Below, piece after piece: positions 1-9,996 of a DNA stretch of 64,000 bases. The notes beneath the pieces were generated by a model. The model was not told the DNA's origin. It saw only the letters and a program-made list of their open reading frames with translations, and did not search any database. This DNA comes from Meconema thalassinum (lineage: Eukaryota > Arthropoda > Insecta > Orthoptera > Tettigoniidae): assembly GCA_946902985.2 (NCBI GenBank), contig OX336397.1, positions 154,683,890 through 154,747,889 of the forward strand. Direction: 5' to 3'. Every line of letters begins with the position of its first letter. The first letter of the stretch is position 1. The position numbers were made by a program, and so were the translations under genes.

Positions 1-87
1 ATTGGATAAGGAAAACGTTATCCGCATCCGCACGATTTTAATTCGCATCCGCACGTTTATTATCCAAATCCACTGAAATTACAATAT

Positions 88-307
88 TATAGTAAAGCCA
101 TCATAACTTCCGACTTGACGTTTCAGTGCTAAGGTAGAGTTTCGTTCGCTAAATCACGTCATAGCGAACGAAACTCAATTTGTCGTGATATATTTATTTG
201 AATGACTGCCTGTGATTGTCTGGTTAAGGTGATTTTCCTTCTGACCTCTAGATAACTCTAGGGTAATACTGAAACGTCAAGTCGGAAGTTATGATGGCTT
301 TACTATA
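88..307. mobile_element. MITE with 39-bp perfect terminal inverted repeats
   Basis: Bases 88-126 and 269-307 are perfect inverted repeats of 39 bp, beginning TATAGTAAAGCC and ending GGCTTTACTATA. The outermost bases are TA, which fits a TA or TATA target duplication of the Tc1/mariner or related type. Inside is a second, separate hairpin: 137-150 pairs perfectly with 163-176 (14-bp arms, 12-bp loop). No coding capacity. The superfamily assignment is inference from the TA ends and size. Confidence 0.85.
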
Positions 308-969
308 TATTTTTAATTTATTATATAAAGTAGGGAAAGCAACACATTTAGACATTTCAGGAGAAATTCGTTCCTCTAGGCTGTGAATAGCAAGGCAATG
401 TTGACTGAGTGTTGTTCGGTCGCCGTTCGTGAAGGCTAAAACCTGAAGGTAGTTTCGAGCTTCGTGGTTGTGTTAGCCTATTATTTATAGCTAGGTAGTA
501 ACTGACCAGCGTAGCTCAACGCGTAGTGGCAAATGTTGGATGAATGCATTTCTTAACCGTCACGCATACGCGTTTGCAGGATGTTTAATGGGGAAAATAT
601 TTCAGGGTAATGGGGCGAGAGTCCGGAATATAGCCTACTTCTTGTTGATAAGTAGATTGGTCCTACTATGTTATTTTGCTGGAATCCGCGGGTTTATCCG
701 CATCCGCGCAGAGATTTCATGACCTAGCGCATTGGGTTACGAGAGTCTCGCTCATCATGAATACCAACCTACATTCTATATTAGGATATCAACTTTCTCT
801 CACAACCTTGGACCTTGGCCGCTTTTACAAGGTCGCTGGATCGAGTCCAATGTGTGGCGCGTTACCATATTAGTCATCACTTGAGGAGTCATGTTTTATT
901 TGTGGCCTTAGGAGCATACATTCCAGATCATGGAGATTCTCGTGGATGATAAATATCAATCTACTAGAA
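308..969. other. Unassigned repeat-like DNA, no gene seen
   Basis: No supported gene. The phrase TCCGCATCCGC occurs at about 20-60 and again near 690, on either side of the MITE, so 1-720 may be one older GC-rich element into which the MITE inserted. A weak B-box-like string, GGATCGAGTCC, lies at about 838. Short ORFs here have no recognisable motif. Confidence 0.3.
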
Positions 970-2200
970 CAGTCATGGGCAAAGTATGGCCCGCGAGCCA
1001 AGGCGGCCCTTGAGCTAGTCTAATCCGGCCCGCGACATGGTTTCGATATACTACCTACAATTACACATAGGTCATACTTTCTGTTCAGTATACCTAGAAG
1101 TGAAAAACTGTTTCAATCTCATTGTGTTTATGCATTTTGTGTAATATCATTTTGGGCGGCTTCGGTGGCGTAGTCGGTAGCATGCTGAGCTTCTATGCCC
1201 AAGATAGCGGGTTCAAACCCAGCCGAAGCCGTCGGATTTTTAAGAGCGTTAAAAATCCCTCAGTATGCCTTCCTTCACAGGGGAAGTAAAGCCGGCGGTC
1301 CCATGTCATAGGTTTATGGCATGTTAAAGAACCTTCCACTAATTGCACCTGTGTGAAGCTAAATTGGATAGGTTAAGAATGTAAACAACGCTCTTAGGTT
1401 TCTACGTTCGTTGCAAGAGCCGACTGCGGTGGCGTCTAGTAGCTAAGTACTGAACTTGGGCTAGTAGTCGTTGAGGGTGGCGCTTGGCGGCAAAACTAGG
1501 AACTATTTGAAAAATTCTAAGTTGCAGTACTTAAATTTAAAAAAAAACAGATAACACACACTAATACTGTCATCACAATTAACACCGGTTATCAGACAGA
1601 TTCTACACACACCCAAAGTACACGGGGCTACATGACCGCGTTGTCGCAGCCCCTAAACTTAAGAACCAACCAACCAACCAATCTTCACGACCAATTTGAA
1701 TGAAGATTTCAGGACTTCAAAGTTATTGAACGAGAATTGGACGTTTTCAGCATGGCATTTAATATTGACTATACATTAGTAAAATCAGAGTTGCGGCTAG
1801 AACTGATTTACATTGTAACAATGAATTGAAGCAACTATTCCTAACGATTCGAAAATTGAGTTCAAGGCCCTACCAAAATCAAGCTTCCCAAACTTGAAAT
1901 CTCATGCACAGAAGATAACTGCCATGTTCGCTTCTTCCTATATCTGTGAACAGGTGTTTTCTGCAAAAAAGCTTTGCAAAAAATAGCGTCAAATATAGAT
2001 TGACAGACCACCATTTAGCTGCGCTACTAAGAATCAGCTCATCGCAGTTTCAACCAAATTGTGAAAAACTTTTAGAAGCACAGTCACAGTTTCACTTGTC
2101 ACATACCGTACTCCTTTCTCTTCTAACAAATAATGAAGGTGTGTACTTTTTTCAAAGTTTTCTACCATTTGTAGCCGATAAGTTTTGTTTGATTTAAAAT
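970..2200 (+). pseudogene. Decayed hAT transposon, GTF2IRD2/ZBED5-like transposase remnant
   Basis: The segment starting at 970 (CAGTCATGGGCAAAGTATGG, then CCCGCGAGCC) looks like the GC-rich terminus typical of the hAT group that gave rise to the GTF2IRD2/ZBED5/SCAND3-type genes. From about 1885 a broken translation gives FPNLKSHA, MFASSY, CEQVFSAKKL and then, in another frame, KYRLTDHHLAALLRIS. These are the hallmarks of the C-terminal hAT dimerisation domain. The frame changes at an A6 run near 1976-1981. Upstream coding sequence from 1690 is full of stops. A full-length SINE at 1156-1681 sits inside the element. No right terminus was identified. It is certainly non-functional. Confidence 0.7.
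1156..1681 (+). mobile_element. Full-length SINE-A (tRNA-headed, AACC-tailed)
   Basis: This is the most complete copy of a family found at least nine times in the window. The head holds a pol III A box (TGGCGTAGTCGG, about 1166) and B box (GGTTCAAACCC, 1210-1220). It is followed by a body with CCTCAGTATGCCTTCC and GGCGGTCCCATGTCAT, a middle module with ACGCTCTTAGGTT and GGCGGCAAAAC, and a 3' module with ACACCGGTTATCAGACAG. It ends in a short (AACC)n tail. At about 525 bp it is long for a SINE and clearly modular. It lies inside the hAT remnant. Confidence 0.85.
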
Positions 2201-2504
2201 TCTGAAATAAAAAGTTTATTATCTATCTATAAACATGTGTTGGTGGTTTTTTGTTGTTGTTGGTTTTTTTTCTAGATTATTTGGTATTGCATGCCCTGCC
2301 TCTAAAAAGTTAGCCCTTGTCTGATCTGGAAGCAATTACGTATTTTGTAAGTTTTCTTACCTTCTCTGGACTTGCAACATCGTGTTCGTCAACCCGTGTT
2401 ATTGTGATGTCTGCCTACTAGTGAGTTAAGTTACTTTGAGCTTTGCTGATGACACTGTCAGAGGATTTGAATAAGTATCTAAACGGTGTGGACTCAAGTC
2501 TTGT

Positions 2505-2800
2505 CAAGTCAACCCCTGGCACTATCCAGCCCATGACGGGCTAAGGCCGACCAAGCGACCGCTGCCCAGCCATTTGGCCTGCAGATATTGGGGTGACGCG
2601 TGATCAGCGCGTCGGGTCCCCTCGGCCGTTAATCTTGGTATTCGTGATCGGGGCGCTGTCTCACTGTCAGACAGCTACTCAATTGTCCTCACGAGGCTGA
2701 GTGCACCCCGTTCCAACCCCCACGTCAGTTTTAAAATCCCTGACGGAGCCGGGGATCGAACCCGGGGCCTCCGAGTGAGAGGCAGGCGCGGTACCCCAAG
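2505..2800 (-). mobile_element. SINE-B, tRNA-derived
   Basis: Read on the minus strand, this begins with a tRNA-like head (GGAGGCCCCGGGTTCGATCC, a good B box in its T-loop context). It then runs through a GC-rich body with AACGGCCGAGGGGACCC and GCAGCGGTCGCTTGGTCGGC. It is a different family from SINE-A and occurs once here in this form. The T-arm is intact, but there is no complete cloverleaf, so it is not a tRNA gene. Confidence 0.7.
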
Positions 2801-2812
2801 TCTTGAGGAAAG

Positions 2813-3198
2813 CATTAATAATAATAATATCCTATGGCCTCGGGTGCCAGGTGCAAGCTTTGTTATTTGCATCCAAAGGGCAGCTTGCATGTGGAATTTT
2901 GTTGTTCCTTGAAGCATTATGGAAGTCAAGGAGGTTAGATATCTAAGCTCCTTGACACTATAGCGCTTTCTAGTAGAGAAATGAGGAACTTTGTGTTGGC
3001 GGAAAATCCCGAGATTAATTTTGGCATTATGAACACGGCCTACTGAATTCAAATGGGTTTTTTAACATACCAACATCGTATGATATGCGTGTCGTGACTT
3101 TTTCCGGCTTTCAAAAATCACTTACCACGGCCAGGAGCGAACCTGCAAGCTTGGGGGTTGGTAGTCCGACACGATAACTACTCACTCACCGTGGCAAG
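2813..3198 (-). mobile_element. SINE-C, tRNA-derived, (TTA)n tail
   Basis: The minus strand starts with a tRNA-like head: CACGGTGAGTGAG, an A-box-like GTTATCGTGTCGG, and a B box CAGGTTCGCTCC (plus-strand 3129-3149). It ends at 2813-2831 in a (TTA)n tail, read as ATAATAATA on plus. A second copy at 47228-47646 aligns along its whole length, so both ends are well defined. Confidence 0.8.
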
Positions 3199-3419
3199 CA
3201 GCATTAATATTGAAAACCAATAAATGTAAAACAAAACAAAATGGAATGCAGTTGGAAGGAATTAGAAAGCCCTGTTTTGACATCCATTTGGCAGGTGAAG
3301 ATTTTAAAAAAAGTATGGGGCTTCTACTACTGTACTTGGGATGCAAAATAGGCAGTGATGGACGAAACAAAGGAGATAATAACAAATAACAGGAAATGAA
3401 AGCATTTTTACTCTTTTGA

Positions 3420-3597
3420 TATCAAAGAAAGCGCAGTTCGTTACTCCTGTGGGGGTCCGTGCGGGGACACCAAGAGCCCGCCGATGAGCCAGCTTGGTGT
3501 CCTAGGTGAAACCCCACACAAGACATGGCACAAACCTAGAAGAATTGCTGAGTTTTAATTCACTGTCCGTGAAAGTCAATATACCATCTTTTTGAGA
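3420..3597. other. Unassigned spacer
   Basis: Contains a GC-rich stretch at 3448-3520 with GTGGGGGTCCGTGCGGGGAC. No gene or known repeat boundary could be supported. Confidence 0.3.
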
Positions 3598-3860
3598 ATA
3601 GAAGCGTTTGAAATGTGGTGTTACAGGAGAATGATGACCAGATGGGTAGATAGAGTAACAAATGAAGACTTATTAAGACGAGTGGGAGAGGAGAGATGTT
3701 TCTGGTGACTGCCAATCAAGAGAAGAGATAGGTTGGAAGTACACTTACTAAGACTGCCAGCAATAATAATCTTATGGAAGGAAGGGTCGAGGACAAGAAC
3801 TGTAGGGGTAGACCAAGGTTACAATATGTTAAACAGATGTTGGTTGTTCAGAGCAGGATA
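3598..3860 (+). pseudogene. LINE pol C-terminal fragment
   Basis: The plus-strand translation with stops reads EAFEMWCYRRMM, then DRVTNEDLLRRVGEER, IKRRDRLEVHLLR and EGSRTRT. This string matches the region following the reverse transcriptase in a widespread arthropod LINE group, often annotated as endonuclease-reverse transcriptase. There is an in-frame stop at about 3709 and the frame changes before 3790. It is a 5'-truncated, dead copy. Clade is not resolved. Confidence 0.65.
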
Positions 3861-4215
3861 GCCTCACTATCCCTAAGCTTCAGTTCCACTTTTGACCTTT
3901 GATCCCGAGCGTGTGTCAGTGGGCTAGCACGACCAGTGACCTCATTTGTCTATGAACGATGAAGTCATGAGCAGGCCATTCAAAGACAAGCCTGTTCGTG
4001 ACCTCAATGGCCATACACAACACAGTCATTATGCAATACTCCTAGAGAGAGAGACAACTTATATTAACTGTAAGTGGTGAATAGTAACAGGTTGGTTTCG
4101 GTTATTTATTTTTATTTTGAAAAGTTGGTTCACTGGGACGAAGGTTACTTCTCAAAATTCACGATTACGAACTACTAGGTAAATTAGCATTCTAATGAGT
4201 CTCAAAATGGTCAAA
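3861..4215. other. Unassigned spacer
   Basis: About 350 bp with no supported gene. A phrase related to CAGTGACCTCATTTG recurs around 3930-4015 as GTGACCTCAATGG, perhaps an inverted or repeated fragment, but no boundaries could be drawn. Confidence 0.25.
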
Positions 4216-4398
4216 TCTAACCTATAATTTAGCTTCACACAAGTTTAATTAGAGGAAGGAACTTTTACATGCCATAAATCTATGACATGGAACCTCCGGT
4301 TTTACTTCCCCTCCGAAGGAAGGCATACTGAAGGATTTTAACGCTCTTAAAAATCCAACGACTTCGGCCGGGTTTGAACTCGCGATATTGGGCATAGA
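4216..4398 (-). mobile_element. SINE-A body fragment
   Basis: The minus strand carries the SINE-A body (ATGCCTTCC, AGTAAAACCGG, CATGTCATAG) and the B-box half of the head (GAGTTCAAACCCGG, one change from consensus). The extreme 5' head is missing, and the fragment is cut next to a poly-A run. Confidence 0.75.
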
Positions 4399-4900
4399 AA
4401 AAAAAAAGATACAGTCAGTCTGTGAGACTAGACTTTATATCATTGCAAATGACGCATGCTACAAATGTTCCACGTTAGAAAGGCTCAGGAGGGCTTCTCG
4501 CTTCGCTCGAAGCCCCAGGACTCTTTCAACAGACTCCATTACCCGCGCGGGGAACGGAGAGCGGGAGGTGCACTCTGCTGCATGACGTCACTTCTAATCG
4601 TTTAAATTAGCCGCTGGCTGCGCGAGCGGAGCGAGTGAGCCAGCGGCGTGTGAGCCAGGTACGCGGTGCGTCTAAGCGCTCGTTAGCCTGCTATATAACA
4701 TGAGAATGGGGTTCAAGAGTGATTTTATAAATTTGATTTACCGTACGTGTTACATCACGCACTCGCCGTCTCCGTATCGCATAACGCCAGACCCCAGGAG
4801 TAAACTCAGACTCGGTGCACTGAACAACATGATGACGTCATACACTCCGTGACCGTAACGCATAACGGTAGACCAAAGCATAACGATGAAGTGGACAAGA
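4399..4900 (+). repeat. Dispersed repeat F with GC-rich hairpin
   Basis: This stretch shares blocks with 5580-5695, 6429-6672 and 27340-27640: CAGTCAGTCTG, GACGCATGCTACAAATG, CCAGGACTCTTTCAACAGAC, CATGACGTCA and CATAACG...AGACC. It also contains a hairpin with perfect 10-bp arms (4610-4619 and 4638-4647, GCCGCTGGCT). It has no coding capacity and no assigned class. The block order is conserved between copies, so it is a real repeat family. Confidence 0.6.
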
Positions 4901-5361
4901 TCATTTGAAATGATAAAACAGTAGGCTAACTAACTGGCATTCCTCCGCTGCCTGTGAACTACTTCTCACTTTTACAGCACAATGACCATTTGGTACTACA
5001 CCTTTGTATTTCAGAACTGGGCAATTTAATTTCAAAAAACACAATCCCCCAGGCACGTATTTATGGCTCCTGACGCCTCTGGGCAAAAAAAGAAATCTTT
5101 GCTGCCCCCGACTTGGAATATGTATATTTATTAAAGTTTCCGCAACATTCGGGGCTGAGTGTTTATTTAATTATGAGTAGCAAACATCATAAATATGCGT
5201 TTGCTAAAATTACAAATAGAAAAAAGAAGAAAAAAATACATTAAATTTTAACAGATATCCTACACAAGCAATGGCCAAAACAGCAATTATTTAAATAAGG
5301 AGAGGATTCATTCTTGCCTTGTTATTTGCAAAGAAGTTTAGGGTTTCTTCATTAGTACACA
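4901..5361. other. AT-rich unassigned DNA
   Basis: No gene or recognisable repeat. It ends where the next SINE-A head begins. Confidence 0.3.
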
Positions 5362-5580
5362 GCGGCTTCGGTGGCGTAGTTGGTAGCACGCTGAGCTTCT
5401 ATGCCCAAAATCGCCCGGCCGAAGTCGTCGGACTTTTAAGAGCGTTAAAATCCCTCAGTATGCCTTCATTCGGAGGGGAAGTAAAGCCGGTGGTCCCATG
5501 TCATAAATATATGACATGGTAAAGAACCTTCCAATAATTACACCTGTGTGAACCTAAATTGTAGGTTAAGTTAAAAAATG
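5362..5580 (+). mobile_element. SINE-A copy with B box deleted
   Basis: The head has the A box (TGGCGTAGTTGG) and the usual body through AGCCGGTGGTCCCATG and CACCTGTGTGAACC. The GGGTTCAAACC block is missing between CCCAAAATCGC and CCGGCCGAAG, so this copy has lost its internal B box. It runs directly into repeat F at 5580. Confidence 0.75.
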
Positions 5581-5695
5581 CAGTCAGTCTGAAACACTAG
5601 ACGTTATATCATTTCAAATGACGCATGCTACAAATGCTTCGCTCGAAGCCCCAGGACTCTTTCAACAGACTCCATTACGAACTTAGAACAAAATA
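5581..5695 (+). repeat. Repeat F fragment, left of the 44-bp minisatellite
   Basis: Matches 4400-4545 (CAGTCAGTCTG, ACGCATGCTACAAATG, CGAAGCCCCAGGACTC), then gives way to the minisatellite at about 5700. Confidence 0.6.
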
Positions 5696-5734
5696 TTTCA
5701 ACAATTAGTTCCATCCAAAAAGGGGTTAAAGGTT

Positions 5735-6428
5735 TCAATCTGACATCTTGCCCACCTCTTTAAGGGTCACTCTGTATTTGAGTCTGACATCTTTTACAAC
5801 TCTTTAAGGGTCACCCATTATTTGGATCTTATATCTTACAAACCTCTTTAAGGGTCACCCTGTATTTGAATTGAATCTAACATACTGTACACCTCGTTAA
5901 GTGTCACCCTGTATTTTGCTCTGACATCCTGCACACCTTTTTAGGAGGCACCCTGTATTCTTATCTGGCAGCTTGTATATCTCTTTAGCTAAGTCACCCT
6001 GTGTTCTTGTGTGACATCTTGTACACCTCTTTAAGAGTCACCTTGTATTCTTATCTGGCATCTTTTATATCGCTTTATGAGTCACCCTGTATTCTTATCT
6101 GGCATCTTGTACTGTATTTTGCTCTGACATCCTGCAGACCTCTTTAGGAGGCACCCTGTATTCTTATATGACATCTTGTATATCTCTTTAGAAGTCACCC
6201 TGTATTAGTGTGACATCTTGTACACCTCTTTAGGAGTCACCCTGTATTCTTGTCTGACATCTTGTGCACCTCTTTAGGAGACACCTTGTATTCTTCTCTG
6301 CCATCTTGTACACCTCTTTAAGAGTCACCTTGTATTCTTATCTGGCGTCTTGTATATCTCTTTAGGAGTCACCCTGTATTCTTATCTGGCATCTTGTACA
6401 CCTCTTTAGGAGTCATCCTGTATTCGTT
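5735..6428. repeat. 44-bp minisatellite, about 15 units
   Basis: Imperfect direct repeats of about 44 bp with consensus phrases CACCCTGTATTCTTATCTGG, CATCTTGTACACCTC and TTTAGGAGT. The right-hand units are more alike than the left-hand ones. One unit near 6100 is a recombinant carrying the TTTTGCTCTGACATCCTGC variant seen at 5913. The array is flanked on both sides by repeat F sequence. It is not a CRISPR: there are no distinct spacers. Confidence 0.9.
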
Positions 6429-6672
6429 TCGCTTCGCTCAAAGCCCCAGGTCGTTCGACACCCCAGGACTCTTTCAACAGACTCCATTAACCATTATCTT
6501 AGGCTTCCCGCGTGGCTGCATGACGTCACGCACTCGCCGTCCTTTACCCATTAACTTAGGCTTCCCGTGCGGCTGCATGACGTCACAGTCTCCGTAACGC
6601 AACCGTCTCCGTTTCGCATAACGTTAGACCCAAAGCATAACGACGAAGTCGACAAGATCATTTGAAATGATA
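6429..6672 (+). repeat. Repeat F fragment, right of the minisatellite
   Basis: Starts CGCTTCGCTCAAAGCCCCAG and carries CTTTCAACAGACTCCATTA, two CATGACGTCAC blocks and the CATAACG...GACAAGATCATTTG end also present at 4860-4918. Its left edge is the last minisatellite unit. Confidence 0.6.
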
Positions 6673-6673
6673 A

Positions 6674-6838
6674 AACAACGCTCTTAGGTTCCCACGTTCG
6701 TCGCCGGGAGCCGACTGCGGTGGCGACCAGTAGCCAAGTTCTGAACTAGTAGCCGTAGACGGTGGCGTTTGGCGGCAAAAGTAGGAACTACTTGAAAAAC
6801 TCAATGTTTTCAGTCCTTACTTGAATTTAAAAAAAAAA
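6674..6838 (+). mobile_element. SINE-A middle module
   Basis: Matches 1388-1545 of the full copy (ACGCTCTTAGGTT, GAGCCGACTGCGGTGGCG, TTTGGCGGCAAAAGTAGG), ending in an A-rich run. Both the head and the AACC tail are absent. Confidence 0.65.
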
Positions 6839-7167
6839 GTCCTCTCGGCACGCCGGAAGGCGGAGGTAGATTTCACCGGACAAACTTGGGGATAGTCGAA
6901 AATAGGCAGAATATGCAGGTTTTCGTAGGATCAGACCACATTTATTGCGTGAAAGTATTTTATAATTGGAGATTAATTAACTTTGTTTTTCGTCATTTTA
7001 TGCATATTTTAAACATTCTATTGTCTTATGATGACGGTAACCTTCTTGTCATTTGGAGTCCATTTTTATACTTGTGGTCACACTGTCCTTATGCAAAGTT
7101 TCGACACTGATGTGTAACTATGTAACGGTCTGTTACTTCTTCACGCAAAATTATATCTCCCGCAGAG
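6839..7167. other. Unassigned spacer
   Basis: About 330 bp with two overlapping short ORFs and no recognisable motif. I see no gene. Confidence 0.3.
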
Positions 7168-7561
7168 ATGTTGGTTGGTTCCTCAGTTTAGGGGCTGCGA
7201 CAACGTGGTCATGTAACCCCGTGTACTTTGGGTGATTGTAGAATCTGTCTGATAAACGGTGTGAATTGTGATAGCTGTATTAGTCTGTAATTCAGGTAAG
7301 GAATGCAGACGCTCAATTTCAAGCAGTAGTTCCTAATGTTGCTACCAGATACTACCGTCAACGACACCTAGCTGTGAACTTGGCTACTAGATGCCACCGC
7401 AATCAGCAACTCGCAACGAACGTTGCAACTTCCCCTCCAAAGGAAAGCATACTGAGGGATTTTTAGCGCTCTTAGAAAATCTGACGACTTTGGCCGGCTT
7501 TGAACCCGCGACCTTGGGCATAGGAGTTCAGCATGCTACCAGTTAAGTCACCGAAGCCGCA
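7168..7561 (-). mobile_element. SINE-A, nearly complete, minus strand
   Basis: Starts on plus with the complement of the (AACC)n tail (TTGGTTGGTT) and ends at the head (ACCGAAGCCGC). The B box is read as GCCGGCTTTGAACCCGCG. Part of the body is missing, making it about 130 bp shorter than the copy at 1156. Confidence 0.8.
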
Positions 7562-8320
7562 TCACACTTAGTCAGATGGAAATCTGAATCTGATCTCGCG
7601 CAAGTGCGTTGTCATGGCAACGTCTGATGGCTCATCCCTCATCAATTTAGTAGTGTTGCCATGTCAACCACTGATAGCTCTTGGCATTTTCTTACAATTC
7701 CGAAATCATTTTTCTCATCCCTTGGCGTAATGGTGGCTCATATCAAAAATTCTTTCAGACAAAAGTTTTAGGTAACTATTAGGGGAATATTGTCCATTTT
7801 GTACGGTTTTGATATTGTGCCTATTAACAGAGATATGATTAATGTTTCCCGAAAAAAACACTTTTTCCCACCCCTTTGGTCAATGGTTGGTGCTATCAAA
7901 AAAACGTTTCAAACATAAATTTCTGAGCTTTATCCGACACATAGTATGAACTTTGAACGGATTCGATATTTCACATATTAAGAGAGTTATAGCAATATTT
8001 AATTTTTTCGAAAAAAAAAGGCCCCCATTTTCATCCCCTTCGACCGATTTAGCCCAGTAACGAACTCGTCCGAGATTTTATGGGTATACATATTCGGTAA
8101 AAAATTCAAATTGATTGGTGCAAAATTACGGCAGTTATCGTGTCCACAAAAAACTGATATACATATATATACATATATTACATAAATTATATATAAACTT
8201 TTGAACTGACGGTGGTTTTGGGGTCTGGGGGTTGTGAAACGCGAAGATATGTCGAAATTTTCCGGAAATCGAAACATGGTACCCATTGCAATAGTTAGCT
8301 TTCTAATGAAATCTACCTAA
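7352..8320. repeat. Tandem duplication, copy 1 (about 970 bp)
   Basis: This unit contains a SINE-A head segment followed by about 760 bp of other sequence (CTCATATCAAAAATTC, CCATTTTGTACGG, GTTTTGGGGTCTGGGGG). It is repeated immediately from 8321. The second copy was later split by the LTR element at 8706-15728 and resumes at 15729. Copy 1 preserves the uninterrupted site at about 7728-7745. Confidence 0.8.
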
Positions 8321-8705
8321 AATACTGCCGTCAACGACACCTAGCTGTGAACTTGGCTACTAGATGCCACCTCAATCAGCAACTCGCAACGAACGTTGGA
8401 ACTTCCCCTCCGAAGGAAAGCAAACTCGGTTTTTTTTAGCGCTCTTAGTAAATCCGACGACTTCAGCCGGGTTTGAACCCGCGACCTTGGGCATAGAAGT
8501 TCAGCATGCTACCAGTTCCGATACCGAAGTCGCTTCCCACTGACATATGAAAACAGAATGTGATCTCGTGCAGTGGCGTTGTCATAGCAACTGCTGATGG
8601 TCATCCCTTATCAATTAAAAGTAAAGTTGTCATGGCAACCTCTCTTGGCACTTGGCATTTTCTTATAATTTAAATCATTTTGTTCACCCCGTGGCGTAAT
8701 GGTGG
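8321..8705. repeat. Tandem duplication, copy 2, left part
   Basis: Begins ACTGCCGTCAACGACACC and carries a minus-strand SINE-A head and body to about 8535, then CGTTGTCATAGCAAC and GGCGTAATGGTGG. It stops at the left LTR; GTGG at 8702-8705 is the target duplication. Confidence 0.8.
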
Positions 8706-9996
8706 TGTAACATTTTTAATGAGTTGTTAACTAAACGTGGTGATGACTATTGTGGTTCATTAATACAAACATGATAAGAATATATAAATACACTGTGGTG
8801 TGACCTTACCTGCGATAGTATAATATAATAAGTTGTTGTTGAGCGCCAGATTCCTATTTAAGACAGTGAATCGAAATTTATTGATTTAACCTCGGCTATC
8901 AGCAGTAGAGTCGAGACCACTTACCCGGGCCGTAGTGTAACTGAGTTAACCATTCAGTATTTATTTATAAGGAGTAGTTGAATTTTGCCTATAGTATGTG
9001 CTAACTACAAGAAAAGTTACTGTCATGAAGTTAAAGAAAATGAATTTATTATATGCAAAAACAAAATACTAATAGTTACAAAAAAAGAATTTAATTTACC
9101 AACTGCGGTTTAATTATTAAAAAGAAAATGAACATATAAAATGAATTGAAAGTTAAAGGCTTGACTCTAAATTGAAAATAGAGACGGAAGTAATAATTGT
9201 TTATGCTCACCAACTTGCAGCTTTGTCATATTGAACGTTATAACAGATAACCTTAATGTTCCTTCTCATATTCAAAAAAATGTTGTAGTATGTCATAAGA
9301 TACAGCATACTACGTTCCACTGTGTTGCCATCTCTAGATTAATTGTAGTATTCAACTATAAGCCATGGTCAGCTTATATATATATTGTGTCAACATCGTG
9401 GTTATTATGTCGAGACATGATGTATGCTAGAGCAGTCGGTGGACCTCTGTCGCTGTTCTGCCACTAATGAGTGGTCGTTCACTAATGACTCTGTAGATGC
9501 GAGTGTGCGGTTATATCTTCCTTGTCACGTGGTAGTAAGCAGCCCCCACTTCATAGTCAAGTCACCCCTTCTACCTGGGGCTTGTCCATTCATTGATGCG
9601 TACCTACATTAGAAACTGGCGTGTTGTTGCACCATGAGTGAAATATAATGTTCCATTGCTTCTCGAAGGAACTAGATTGTGCGCACGTGATGGTTACTCA
9701 TATTGGGTTTCATAGCATCTCGAAAATGACGCAGTTTGCCGTGGTGTAATTATTACTACGTCGTTCAGTTTGTGACGCATTGGGTTGATCCTATTTGGCA
9801 ATCTTGTTGCATTATATATTTTACTTCGTCTCTTTACAAATAATTGTTAATAAAAATATTTCTGACTATAATAATAAAAACCGCTTACAATTATCTGATA
9901 TAAAAATCATCTCATGGATGTTCTAGTTAATAATAATAACATGATAATAAATGAATAACCCTTTAAATATAACAGCTATGGGATCGAATCGTTACA
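8706..9996 (-). repeat. 3' LTR of family H copy 1
   Basis: 1,291 bp. On the minus strand it runs from TGTAACGATTCGATCCC to AAAAATGTTACA. Short ORFs inside it are present in both LTRs and have no coding features. Confidence 0.92.

Noticed and set aside
2750..2800. tRNA gene candidates (good B boxes here, at 1210, 3135, 47585, 47700 and 55200)
   Set aside because: Each is the head of a SINE with a long body and tail, and none gives a complete cloverleaf with intact acceptor and anticodon arms.
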